Assembly: GCA_903859705.1 (NCBI GenBank)
Contig: CAIONQ010000142.1
Coordinates: 1 to 38,960 of the forward strand
Length of the DNA: 38,960 bases
Source: an uncultured Chthonomonas sp.
GTDB taxonomy: Bacteria > Armatimonadota > Chthonomonadetes > Chthonomonadales > Chthonomonadaceae
Direction of reading: 5' to 3'
Shown: in pieces, positions 31,013 through 38,863 of the stretch
Numbering within the stretch: the stretch's first letter is position 1
Layout of the letters: each line of letters begins with the position of its first letter
The notes under the pieces: generated by a model
What the model saw: only the letters and a program-made list of their open reading frames with translations
What the model was told of the DNA's origin: nothing
The model's database searches: none
Made by a program: the position numbers and the translations under genes

Positions 31013-31360
31013 TTAGTTGCCGGTTTTCTTTTTACCTGCAGCCTTCTTCCCTGTTGTGTTCTTGGCGGCATTGGCTGCCCGGCGGGCCGTGTTCGCAGCC
31101 CGGCGCGTGGAGTTGGCGGCGCGGTTTACAGCCTGGCGAACAGTGGCCTGGCGAGCCGAACGCCGCTGGGTGGCCACCTCCTGGCTGTGCCTGGCCTCAA
31201 TCTTCTTGCCAAGCTTCTGCATATCGTCCAACGTGCCAGTTGCTTTCTTAACATCGGCATCAATCTTGGCGTTGGATACACCCTGCTGTGCCATGGCGCC
31301 AAAAGCTACAGTGCTAAGCGCAATTGCTGCTGTAAAAACAGCCAGGTACTTCTTAACCAT
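31013..31360 (-). CDS. Small exported, Lys/Arg/Ala-rich basic protein
   Basis: A 115-residue protein with a signal peptide (MVKKYLAVFTAAIALSTVAFGAMAQ). The mature part has a short acidic/helical stretch (NAKIDADVKKATGTLDDMQKLGKKIE) then a strongly basic, low-complexity tail with repeats of RRAAN/NRAAN and KKAAGKKKTGN, similar in composition to histone H1-like proteins. Its net charge suggests binding to polyanions such as extracellular DNA or acidic glycans. GGAG lies 7 nt before the ATG. It stands alone, with its own terminator. No family recognised. Confidence 0.7.
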   Translation of the reverse strand: MVKKYLAVFTAAIALSTVAFGAMAQQGVSNAKIDADVKKATGTLDDMQKLGKKIEARHSQEVATQRRSARQATVRQAVNRAANSTRRAANTARRAANAAKNTTGKKAAGKKKTGN

Positions 31361-31488
31361 CTCTGTGAACTCCTATTAGGTATGTAGTTATGCTGCGGCT
31401 GATATTGTAGCCACGCGGGAGGGAATGCCTGAGCTTATGGACGAATCACTTTAATCTATGTTCAGTTGCATACGCAGTTCTTCAGGCA

Positions 31489-32436
31489 TTACCCCGAAAT
31501 TTCCTTTACAAACACTGCCCATCTGTGCGTCTCGGTAAAGCCACAGGGCGTGTATACATGAATTGCTGTTGCGTCCCCGGTCCACATAAACCACGCTTCG
31601 TTATGCCCTCGCTGGTGCATTTCGCGCAGCGATTCTGTTAACAGTACAGAGCCAAATCCCTTACCTCTAAGTTCAGCACGAATACCAAATGGGCCAAACC
31701 GGCTGCCTTCTACATGTGCGAAGCCCACTACTCTACTATTGAATCTGGCAAGCATCAGCTCGCCTGCTGGCCGCAAACCACGCAAAATCTCTTCCATAGT
31801 TCGGAGCACAATCTGCTTCCAATCCTCCGAGAACTCTGCCATTAGCTCTTGTATATCAAACACATCGGAGGCACAAAAGGGCGAGCAGAAAACTCCGGCG
31901 GAGAATCGGGGCGAGGTTTCTGAAGTGAGCGCGGTCCGCATGGCAAGCGGCCGGCTGCATACCCGGTAACCGCGTTTCTCAAGGAGCTGTGTGGCCGCAG
32001 TATGGCGCACCGGCTCTGGGCCAGGAATCCAGTATGCTGGTCCGTATGGCGCTATGAACACACGGGTGGCACCCAGTTGTTTCAGGCGAGCCTCTGCCTC
32101 ATAAAACAGTGCAGTGGCTATCCCGCGTCTGCGGCAATGTTGGGAAACTGCAAATAGCGTTATGTACCCATCGCTTCGGCCGGCAATGGGCGGAAATGCC
32201 TGCATATAGCCACAACATTCCGCGTCGCAGCTGGCAACAAGGGCAAGTTCGGGAAGATAGCCGGGGGCAAGTACAGATCGGCGAATTAGCAACTCGGCAC
32301 TGGCGTTTAGCTCGGGGAGCGCTTCCTGTACAATGTCCAATGCATCTTGAAAGTTTGATTCGCTCAGGGGTGCTATGTGTGGCGGAGGCATAACGGTGAG
32401 GAAGGAAGAGGCCCCCGCATGCAGCATAGGCCACAT
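31489..32436 (-). CDS. Tandem GNAT acetyltransferase (two GNAT domains)
   Basis: A 315-residue protein with two GNAT folds. The first half has ITLFAVSQHCRRRGIATALFYEAEARL, carrying the RRxGIA acetyl-CoA signature; the second has FGPFGIRAELRGKGFGSVLLTESL with RGKGFG and ends in TPCGFTETHRWAVF. Two-domain GNATs of this sort include acetyl-CoA-dependent enzymes of unknown substrate. The ATG at 32436 lies inside a strong hairpin (32411-32444), and the GNAT fold begins after M16 at 32391, so that may be the true start although it has no Shine-Dalgarno site. It lies 21 nt after the triple YbjQ gene. Confidence 0.8.
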   Translation of the reverse strand: MWPMLHAGASSFLTVMPPPHIAPLSESNFQDALDIVQEALPELNASAELLIRRSVLAPGYLPELALVASCDAECCGYMQAFPPIAGRSDGYITLFAVSQHCRRRGIATALFYEAEARLKQLGATRVFIAPYGPAYWIPGPEPVRHTAATQLLEKRGYRVCSRPLAMRTALTSETSPRFSAGVFCSPFCASDVFDIQELMAEFSEDWKQIVLRTMEEILRGLRPAGELMLARFNSRVVGFAHVEGSRFGPFGIRAELRGKGFGSVLLTESLREMHQRGHNEAWFMWTGDATAIHVYTPCGFTETHRWAVFVKEISG

Positions 32437-32444
32437 GCAGGGGC
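32411..32444 (-). terminator. Hairpin over the GNAT start codon
   Basis: An 11-bp stem (32411-32421 with 32434-32444) with one wobble-type pair and a 12-base loop that includes or touches the first GNAT ATG. On the minus strand it is followed by CTCTTCCTTCCTC. It could be a terminator for the upstream YbjQ gene or a structure that hides the GNAT start. Confidence 0.45.
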
Positions 32445-32457
32445 TCTCAAGCAGTGG

Positions 32458-33621
32458 CTAATCGGTAGACAATGAAGAGCCTGTAGACTTACCGCCGGCA
32501 TTCAAGTTGCTGCCAAGAGCAAACTCTGCCGTATTGATAAATGTATCCTTGTCCTTGATAATAGCCTGTGGAGGAAGCGTTGCAGAGGCGGTGGCAAGGC
32601 CAGGGAGCCTCTTCACCGCGGTGCCAATTGCCAGGAACTCGATAATACCGCCTCCCAGCTCGTAGACGTAGGTTTTAATGCCAACTACATCGTCTGCACC
32701 GCACGCGCTTGCATCTTTCGCAATGCGGCCAATGGCGTTCTCACGTGCTTCATAAATAAGGGTGGTGAGCTCACTGATCTCGCCTCGCCCAAGAGATTTG
32801 AATGCCGCGGTGATGCCGCCAACCAGGCCAAGCGAGTAAACCGAAACACCTAACACCAGCTGCAGTGGAGAGTAGCCCATGTTAACCATGTTCCACATCT
32901 CTTCGTTGGTTAAATCGCTGGTAACCGGCTGCTGGGCATACTGGGGTGGCAGAGCCTGATTGTGAGATGCGGTGCCGATCATTACCATTTCTTGTATGCC
33001 ACGGAATGGAATGATGGATGTGCGGATGCCAACTACCGAGTTGGCGCCTGCCTGCCGCGCTTCGTTTCGAATGCGCTCCAGGGCCAGGTGGCGAGTAGTG
33101 TTGAACACCTCTGAATACTGTGGAATCTCGCCGCGCTGCAGGCTCTTAAACGCGCCGCCAATGCCGCCGCCAACGCCAATGGAGTAAGCAACATTGCCGA
33201 ATACAAACTTAACTGGTCTAAAACCCGCATCTATCTGGCAGTAAAGCTCCTGGCCATCGGCAGAGCTGGAGAACTCGAGCTGCTCTGCAGTGGCACCTTC
33301 GCGATGCACGCAAGATCCAACAGAAAGAAATTCTACATTGCCGCCGTGCATTACCAGTTCATTGGAAACTCCCGTAATCCCAATGCCGCCATGTCGGCGC
33401 GCCTCTTCATGCATCCGCTCGTAAGATTTCACGCGTCCTTCGTGGATGATGGAGGTGATCTGGGTTACTTCGCCGCCGGCAAGGGTCTTTAAGCCCGAAC
33501 CAACACTTCCAAAAACACCCAGAGAAAAGACGCTGTTGCCAATCACAAGATCGCCTGCCTGCAAACCCTTCTGGTGCAGACAGTACATCTCATTTCCCGA
33601 AAGCCCGGTCATAACTGCCAT
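32458..33621 (-). CDS. Triple YbjQ/UPF0145-domain protein
   Basis: A 387-residue protein made of three tandem YbjQ-like (DUF74, UPF0145) domains, about residues 10-105, 125-222 and 235-335. Each contains the sequence pattern [FY]SLGV..G...FKSL..GE, a helix with AR..A..RI, and VVGI followed by a strand. Single-domain homologues are about 105 residues and form pentamers of unknown function, sometimes called heavy-metal-binding on weak evidence. The start at 33621 is chosen because AGAGG lies 8 nt upstream; a longer frame to 33663 lacks a site. It ends in a Ser/Asn/Gly-rich tail. Fusion of three copies suggests a built-in oligomer. Confidence 0.85.
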   Translation of the reverse strand: MAVMTGLSGNEMYCLHQKGLQAGDLVIGNSVFSLGVFGSVGSGLKTLAGGEVTQITSIIHEGRVKSYERMHEEARRHGGIGITGVSNELVMHGGNVEFLSVGSCVHREGATAEQLEFSSSADGQELYCQIDAGFRPVKFVFGNVAYSIGVGGGIGGAFKSLQRGEIPQYSEVFNTTRHLALERIRNEARQAGANSVVGIRTSIIPFRGIQEMVMIGTASHNQALPPQYAQQPVTSDLTNEEMWNMVNMGYSPLQLVLGVSVYSLGLVGGITAAFKSLGRGEISELTTLIYEARENAIGRIAKDASACGADDVVGIKTYVYELGGGIIEFLAIGTAVKRLPGLATASATLPPQAIIKDKDTFINTAEFALGSNLNAGGKSTGSSLSTD

Positions 33622-33790
33622 GTGCTGAACCTCTATATCGTGTGTGAATGCCGAATCCGGCATCAAAAAATTATTGGCTTATCCGAAAGCCAGAAATGCA
33701 CATATAAAACGAAGTAGGCGAAGGTTGCCATACAGGATGCTAACCATACTGTTAACCGTGTACGCAGTAAAACCCTGCCGTAAACAGAAG

Positions 33791-33844
33791 CGCCGCCCTG
33801 TCGCTCCGCATCCTGAAACAGGTTGACGGAGTTACAAGGCGGCG
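33791..33844 (-). terminator. Terminator of the NmrA-family gene
   Basis: A long stem (33791-33808 with 33827-33844) with CGCCGCC/GGCGGCG outer arms and CTCCG/CGGAG inner arms, enclosing a smaller CCTG-AAA-CAGG stem. One imperfect position is G-U on the minus strand but C-A on the plus strand, so it suits the minus-strand gene that ends at 33874. It is followed on that strand by CTTCTGTTTACG. Confidence 0.75.
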
Positions 33845-33873
33845 CGTTTCGGTTGCCGTACTAAAGTAGCATT

Positions 33874-34773
33874 TTAGCCTAAAAATAGAGACACATTTGC
33901 GGCAAGCCAGGCATCAAACGGTTGCTGGGGGCGGCCGGTTAGCGTTACAAAATCTGTGCTTATCCCAGCAAGTTCACCCAACTCAACAGAGGTATCTATT
34001 GAGGCGAAAACAGTGGCAACATCCTGTGGGAAGCCGTGCTGTTTCAGCCCCTCAACAATTGCATCCAGTGGTACGGGAACCACCGTAAGAGGCTTGCCAG
34101 TGGCCGCAGATATCTTCTTTGCCAGCTCTTCCGTTGTAAGGGCTTCTGCACCGGTGAGGGTGAGGGTTGCGTTCACAAATTCTGTGGCCCGTACAAGGGC
34201 TGCCGCCGCCGCCGATGCGTACTCGGCGCGCCCAAGGTAAGCAACCGCTCCGTGGCCCGCTGCCGTGTACCACTTGCCACTGGCCAGCGCACCCGGCACC
34301 GCCATCAGCAGGTTCTCGGCGTACCAGTTGTTGCGCAGCAGCGTGTAAGCAAGCCCGCTTGCCTTTATAGCAGCCTCTGTGCCCGCGTGGTCTGGCGCAA
34401 ATAGTATGTGTGAGGTTTCCGGATCTGGCAGAGAGGTGTAGAACAGATGCTTCACGCCAACAGATTTGGCGGCCTCTACAGCGTTCTTGTGCTGAGCAAG
34501 CCGTTTACCGGTTCCCAGGTCGTTCGTGCTAACTATCAGCACATTCCTTGCACCGGCAAAGGCAGCAGATATTGTTTCTGGTAGATCGAAGTCTGCCACA
34601 CGCATCTGCACGCCCAAATCAGCAAATGCTGAAAGAGATTCAGCCGTGCGGCTCACTGCAGCAATCTTAGATGCTGGCACATGCTGCTCTTCCAGCAATG
34701 CCTTTACGGTTAGTCCCCCAAGTGCACCGGATGCCCCGGTTACCAGATATTCAACCTCGCCATAAACGCTCAT
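33874..34773 (-). CDS. NmrA-like NAD(P)-dependent reductase, quinone oxidoreductase 2 type
   Basis: A 299-residue atypical short-chain reductase like E. coli QorB (YtfG): Rossmann motif YLVTGASGALGG at the N-terminus, then MRVADFDLP, VLIVSTNDLGTGKRLAQHKNAVEAAKSVGVKHLFYTSLPDP and LAYTLLRNNWYAENLL, characteristic of the group that reduces quinones or azo dyes with NADPH. Two possible starts exist: 34773 with GGGAG 8 nt upstream (chosen, matches family length) and 34788. It is transcribed divergently from an HxlR regulator, the usual partner of such redox genes, so redox- or electrophile-induced expression is likely. Confidence 0.85.
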   Translation of the reverse strand: MSVYGEVEYLVTGASGALGGLTVKALLEEQHVPASKIAAVSRTAESLSAFADLGVQMRVADFDLPETISAAFAGARNVLIVSTNDLGTGKRLAQHKNAVEAAKSVGVKHLFYTSLPDPETSHILFAPDHAGTEAAIKASGLAYTLLRNNWYAENLLMAVPGALASGKWYTAAGHGAVAYLGRAEYASAAAAALVRATEFVNATLTLTGAEALTTEELAKKISAATGKPLTVVPVPLDAIVEGLKQHGFPQDVATVFASIDTSVELGELAGISTDFVTLTGRPQQPFDAWLAANVSLFLG

Positions 34774-34828
34774 AGTGTTATCTCCCATCAAAATAATCCC
34801 CTGCTTTGTATTGATTTTGGTATACAAT

Positions 34829-34901
34829 GGATACTAACTAATGAAAGGATACTGGAGTTCCCTCAATGCTACAAGAGAGGACAAAATAATTAGTCAGTAT
34901 C
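34829..34901. promoter_or_regulatory. Probable HxlR operator in the divergent promoter region
   Basis: GGATACT occurs twice as a direct repeat (34829-34835 and 34847-34853, 18 bp apart). The extended GATACTG (34848-34854) has a perfect inverted partner, CAGTATC, at 34895-34901. The repeats sit between the NmrA-like reductase start and the HxlR gene, where HxlR-type repressors bind. Promoter elements are not clear to me. Confidence 0.4.
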
Positions 34902-34916
34902 ATCACAGTAACCAAG

Positions 34917-35303
34917 ATGAAAATAGATAACCCAACTCTGGAGGGCTTTTATACCTGTTGCCCTATTCGAAGTGTGTTAAATCACCTTAGCGACCGCTGG
35001 ACTCTGCTGGTGATGATCGAGCTGCTGAAAGGCACGCGCAGATTTACTGAGTTACGCCGCGCCGTGCCGGATATATCGCCCCGAATGCTCTCTCGCACTG
35101 TGCGTCAATTGGAAGAGGATGGCCTGGTGTTGCGCACGGTATTCCCAACCATACCGCCCAGGGTTGATTATGAAATAACCGATCTTGGCAGTAGCTTTGT
35201 CGAATCACTGCAGCCTCTCGTAACCTGGGCAGCCGATAACCATCACCGGGTAATGGCTGCTAGAGATGCCTACATCCCACCTCCCGCGCAGGAGCCAAAG
35301 TAA
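34917..35303 (+). CDS. HxlR-family winged-helix transcriptional regulator
   Basis: A 128-residue HxlR regulator: the conserved cysteine region CCPIRSVLNHLSDRWTLLVMIEL, then RRFTELRRAVPDISPRMLSRTVRQLEEDGLVLRTVFPTIPPRVDYEITDLG, the standard helix-turn-helix and wing. Two adjacent Cys (near residues 14-15) could sense thiol or electrophile stress. The ATG has no convincing Shine-Dalgarno site. The next gene starts at GTG directly after its TAA. It probably represses the divergent reductase and itself. Confidence 0.92.
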   Translation: MKIDNPTLEGFYTCCPIRSVLNHLSDRWTLLVMIELLKGTRRFTELRRAVPDISPRMLSRTVRQLEEDGLVLRTVFPTIPPRVDYEITDLGSSFVESLQPLVTWAADNHHRVMAARDAYIPPPAQEPK

Positions 35304-36176
35304 GTGTGCCGCGTTCACCCTCTGTTACTTCTATTGCTAATGGCGGTAGCCTCTGTATCTGCGCATGGGCAAACTCTCACTCAATTGCGCCATCAGCACC
35401 CCACGCAGCTTGTGGTGCGCGGTGCCTCGCCGGCGCCATTTGAAACCGATGTGCCTGTTGGGGCAACGCCCGTGCATTACATAAGCCATGGCCGAAGCCT
35501 GCTGGCATGGTTTGCAATGCCGATGGAGCCCACAAACAAACCCATACCGGCTGTGCTGTATGCACATCAGGGCTTTGCATTAACGGCACAGGCATGGGAA
35601 GATGCGCGGCCTTTTGTGCATGCGGGCTTTGCCGTGTTGCTGCCCGCCTGGCGTGGTGAAAACGGCAATCCGGGCGAGTTTGAGCGTTACTGCGGTGAAG
35701 TGGAAGATGCGGCAGAAGCGCTTGAGTACTTGAGAGCGCAGCCTGGCATTGATAAAAACCGCGTTTATGCCGCCGGAGATACAATGGGTGGCACCACCGT
35801 TTTTCTGTTGGCCGAAAGCGGTGCTGCCATACGTAAAGCCGCCACATGCAGCCCGTTTCCAGATATCGCGGATGCCATCCGGCATGGCCTCACCCCGCAG
35901 CGCTGGCTGTTTCCATACAACTGGCAAAACGATTCTGAAAACTCTCTCCGATCTCCCGGGCGGCACTTGAAGGATCTGGTTTGCAACTTAAGTATCTACA
36001 ACTCTTCTTCCGATCCGCTGTACCAGCGGCAGGCAAGGGCGCTGCCTGCGCTGGCAAGAAAATATGGCAAAGTGATACCTACCCGGGAGTTTGCCGGTAC
36101 CGATCAGCGCACCGTGGTGAAGCCAGCCGTGGATGCAATGATAGTGGAATTTCGTAAAGATCTTTTAGCTAAATAG
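35304..36176 (+). CDS. Exported alpha/beta-hydrolase-fold protein with degenerate catalytic site
   Basis: A 290-residue protein starting at GTG 35304, right after the HxlR stop, with AGGAG and a 9-nt gap upstream. The signal peptide is MCRVHPLLLLLLMAVASVSA. It resembles dienelactone-hydrolase/acyl-aminoacyl-type folds (AVLYAHQGFAL, FAVLLPAWRG, IDKNRVYAAGD), but the nucleophile elbow reads GDTMGG where GxSxGG is expected, with Thr at residue 160, and the terminal loop FAGTDQRTVVKP lacks the usual catalytic His. It may be inactive or use a different mechanism. It is translationally linked to the HxlR gene. Confidence 0.75.
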   Translation: MCRVHPLLLLLLMAVASVSAHGQTLTQLRHQHPTQLVVRGASPAPFETDVPVGATPVHYISHGRSLLAWFAMPMEPTNKPIPAVLYAHQGFALTAQAWEDARPFVHAGFAVLLPAWRGENGNPGEFERYCGEVEDAAEALEYLRAQPGIDKNRVYAAGDTMGGTTVFLLAESGAAIRKAATCSPFPDIADAIRHGLTPQRWLFPYNWQNDSENSLRSPGRHLKDLVCNLSIYNSSSDPLYQRQARALPALARKYGKVIPTREFAGTDQRTVVKPAVDAMIVEFRKDLLAK

Positions 36177-36307
36177 TGAATTTGCAGTATTTATTCTTGT
36201 TGTTGATGCGTCTTATTTGCACAATGTCTATCCAAAACGTCTCAGTACCTTGTGGTTCCGCACGCCGTTAGTTCGCTAAGTGATAACCCAGCCTCGGAGA
36301 TAATTCA

Positions 36308-38161
36308 ATGGTGAGTATTCTTAAAGTTGCCGTGCGTGTAACGGCAATACTGGCCTTCGGTTGTGTCTTGAGTTCGGTTGAAGCACAGGCACCGCCGCCC
36401 TTTCCTCCCACTCCTGCAGATATCAAAACGGGAGCCCTCTTCTTAGCAATTAACCACTCTGCTCCTTCGGATGTTTCTACTGTTCGCGCTGCCGAAGCGG
36501 CCGGCGCCGATATCCATCGTAAGAACTGGCTCGGTTACACACCCCTTATGTGGGCCTCTGTTCGGGGCAAAACGGCAACCATAGAAATGCTGATTAAGCA
36601 GGGAGCGCATATCAACGACTCCAGCCCGTATGGCTCTGCCCTCACCTTTTCACTTATCGGCAGGCAGCGCACGGCCGCTCTTGCGCTTCTGGCACACGGG
36701 GCAAGCATCAAGCCAGAAAGGCTGGATAGAACCACGCCGTTGATGTATGCCGCAGCCGATGGATACGACGATGTATTGAAGGCGCTGCTAAAACGGGGCG
36801 CGAGAGTCAATGCGGCAGACCTGGAGGAAGTTACCGCCCTCGTCTATGCCGTAAGAACGGGCCACCGAACCTGTGCCAATCTGTTGCTAAAAGCCGGAGC
36901 CTCCGTATCCGCTGTGGATATACATGGCAGAACTCCCCTGATGGAGGCAGCCATGTGTGGGCAATCTGAAATCGCCTCCGATCTGATTGCAGCGCATGCA
37001 AATGTAAATGCAAAAGACAAATCTGGCAATTCAGCCCTGGCCCTGGCGGCCCGTTATTCTGGCAACCCCGAAGTGGTACAACTGTTATTGAAGCACGGAA
37101 CGGTTGCCGGAAGCAGCCTGAGCATTGCAGCAAACACCGGCAGGGCCCAAACAGCCGCCGTAATTGCCGCTTTTACCCATGCAAAGTCTCCAGCCATTCC
37201 AACAATTACACCGAACTCCGTTATTGGCGCATGCGATAAAGGCGTGCGCGCCATAGAGAACGGCCTTGCGAAGTTTCAGAGCATGGCGCCCTGTGGGGCG
37301 TGCCACCATCAGGGACTTGGATTGATGAGCCTGGGAGTTGCCGCCGAGAGGGGCGTAAAGGTAGATGGAAAGGTGATAGGTGCCTACCTGCAACAGTTGG
37401 GCGAAGACGGCAAGCACATGGGGCCAGTTATCCACAATGCCCTTGCTCACCCGGAGGTTAAGGGCAGTGTACAGGCTGTGGATATAGAGGATATGGCAAT
37501 TGGTGCTGGCTATATGTTCAATGCCATGCTCTCTCACCACGTGCCCGCCAACCCTGGCCTGGCAGAAACGGCCGCCTTCCTGGCATCGCTGCAAGCTGCG
37601 GATGGCCGCTGGATCTATGGCATCGATCGTGAGCCAATGCAGAGCAGCCAGGTAACTACCACCGCAATGATCTGCAACATACTGGTGCAGTATGGCGGCG
37701 GCGCAGAGGGCCCGTTGGCAGAGAATATCCGAAAAGCAAAACAGTACCTTGGTTCGGTGCAGCCCACAGAAACGGAAGATGCCGCAATGAAGCTGATGGG
37801 CCTCCATTGGGTTGGAGCCTCTGCGGGCGAGATTGCAACTGCCAATGCCACACTGCGCAAAATGCAGAACAAAGATGGAAGCTGGAGCCAGAAACCAGGG
37901 ACACCCGGCGATGCGTATGCCACCGGAATGGCGGTGTACGCTCTGAGAACGGCAGCAAATGCCTCTGCAGAGGAGAGCGCCGTAAAGCAGGGAGTGCGCT
38001 ATCTTGTTTACACTCAGGGGCCACAGGGGGCGTGGTTTGTAAATAAACGCACCAACTCTGCAAATAACTACTTCGATTCCGGTTTTCCATATGGCGAAAG
38101 CCAGTATAGCTCGCTGGCAGGCAGCTGCTGGGCAGTAATGGCGCTCTCAACCCTGCATTAA
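36308..38161 (+). CDS. Secreted ankyrin-repeat, CxxCH, terpenoid-cyclase-like toroid fusion
   Basis: A 617-residue exported protein. Signal peptide 1-27 (ending VEAQA). Residues about 45-290 hold seven or so ankyrin repeats (GYTPLMWASVRGK, TTPLMYAAADGY, GRTPLMEAAMCG). Then CGACHH gives C329-x2-C332-H333, a c-type heme or metal motif. Residues about 370-617 form an alpha/alpha toroid like prenyltransferase/squalene-cyclase repeats (LQAADGRWIYG, MQNKDGSWSQKPG, YLVYTQGPQGAWFV). No DxDD catalytic motif is visible, so cyclase activity is doubtful. GGAG lies 8 nt before the ATG. Alternatively the Cys motif binds zinc. Confidence 0.82.
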   Translation: MVSILKVAVRVTAILAFGCVLSSVEAQAPPPFPPTPADIKTGALFLAINHSAPSDVSTVRAAEAAGADIHRKNWLGYTPLMWASVRGKTATIEMLIKQGAHINDSSPYGSALTFSLIGRQRTAALALLAHGASIKPERLDRTTPLMYAAADGYDDVLKALLKRGARVNAADLEEVTALVYAVRTGHRTCANLLLKAGASVSAVDIHGRTPLMEAAMCGQSEIASDLIAAHANVNAKDKSGNSALALAARYSGNPEVVQLLLKHGTVAGSSLSIAANTGRAQTAAVIAAFTHAKSPAIPTITPNSVIGACDKGVRAIENGLAKFQSMAPCGACHHQGLGLMSLGVAAERGVKVDGKVIGAYLQQLGEDGKHMGPVIHNALAHPEVKGSVQAVDIEDMAIGAGYMFNAMLSHHVPANPGLAETAAFLASLQAADGRWIYGIDREPMQSSQVTTTAMICNILVQYGGGAEGPLAENIRKAKQYLGSVQPTETEDAAMKLMGLHWVGASAGEIATANATLRKMQNKDGSWSQKPGTPGDAYATGMAVYALRTAANASAEESAVKQGVRYLVYTQGPQGAWFVNKRTNSANNYFDSGFPYGESQYSSLAGSCWAVMALSTLH

Positions 38162-38254
38162 CGGGCCTGCTTTGGAGACTGTGAACCCGGCAATGGCTGC
38201 ATCTCACCCCCGAAATCCGGTAACATCAGAAATCCTGAAACGGAGTGGGCAAGC

Positions 38255-38755
38255 ATGCACATAAGAGATGCCGATTGTGGCGATATTCTGCAAATTGCAA
38301 GGGTTCACATCTCCAGCTGGCAAACCACGTATACCGGCATCGTGCCGGAGGACTATCTTTCAAATCTAAATATAAAAGACCGTGCACAGCGCTGGCTTAC
38401 CATATTCAATGCTGGCAAAGAGTTGTACGTAGATGTTGCAGTTACGGATGCGGGTGAAATCGTTGGCTTTGCCAGCAGCGGACCGGAGCTTTCGGGTATG
38501 CATCCAGGTATGGCAGAGCTCACTTCTATCTATATTCTGCAAGAGTATCAGGGCATAGGAATAGGGCGGCAGCTTTTTGAAAGGGCTGTAAGCCGCCTGA
38601 AGGCACGTTATTCCACCATGTTGGTTTGGGCACTCTCACAAAATCCGGCCTGTGATTTCTATATTCGTATGGGCGGTGTGCCTGATGTTGAAACCACCTG
38701 TGAAATTGGTGGGGTCACCCTTCCAGAACGGTCGTTCCTGTTTCCTTTAGAGTAG
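38255..38755 (+). CDS. GNAT-family N-acetyltransferase
   Basis: A 166-residue single-domain GNAT: MHIRDADCGDILQIARVHISSWQTTYTGIVPEDYL at the start is typical of the PhnO/YjaB-like small-molecule acetyltransferases, followed by LTSIYILQEYQGIGIGRQLFERAV with the QGIGIG acetyl-CoA loop and a closing MLVWALSQNPACDFYIRMGG. GGAG lies 9 nt before the ATG. Substrate unknown. It follows the ankyrin-toroid gene by 93 nt but looks unrelated in role. Confidence 0.9.
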   Translation: MHIRDADCGDILQIARVHISSWQTTYTGIVPEDYLSNLNIKDRAQRWLTIFNAGKELYVDVAVTDAGEIVGFASSGPELSGMHPGMAELTSIYILQEYQGIGIGRQLFERAVSRLKARYSTMLVWALSQNPACDFYIRMGGVPDVETTCEIGGVTLPERSFLFPLE

Positions 38756-38863
38756 TACAGTCGTCGACTTTGCTTCTATCTGCCCGCCTGTTGACCCCAA
38801 GGTGTCAGTTAGCGCACTCCGGGTGCGTTCGAGATAAGTAGGTAATCCAAAGAGGAAATAGTA

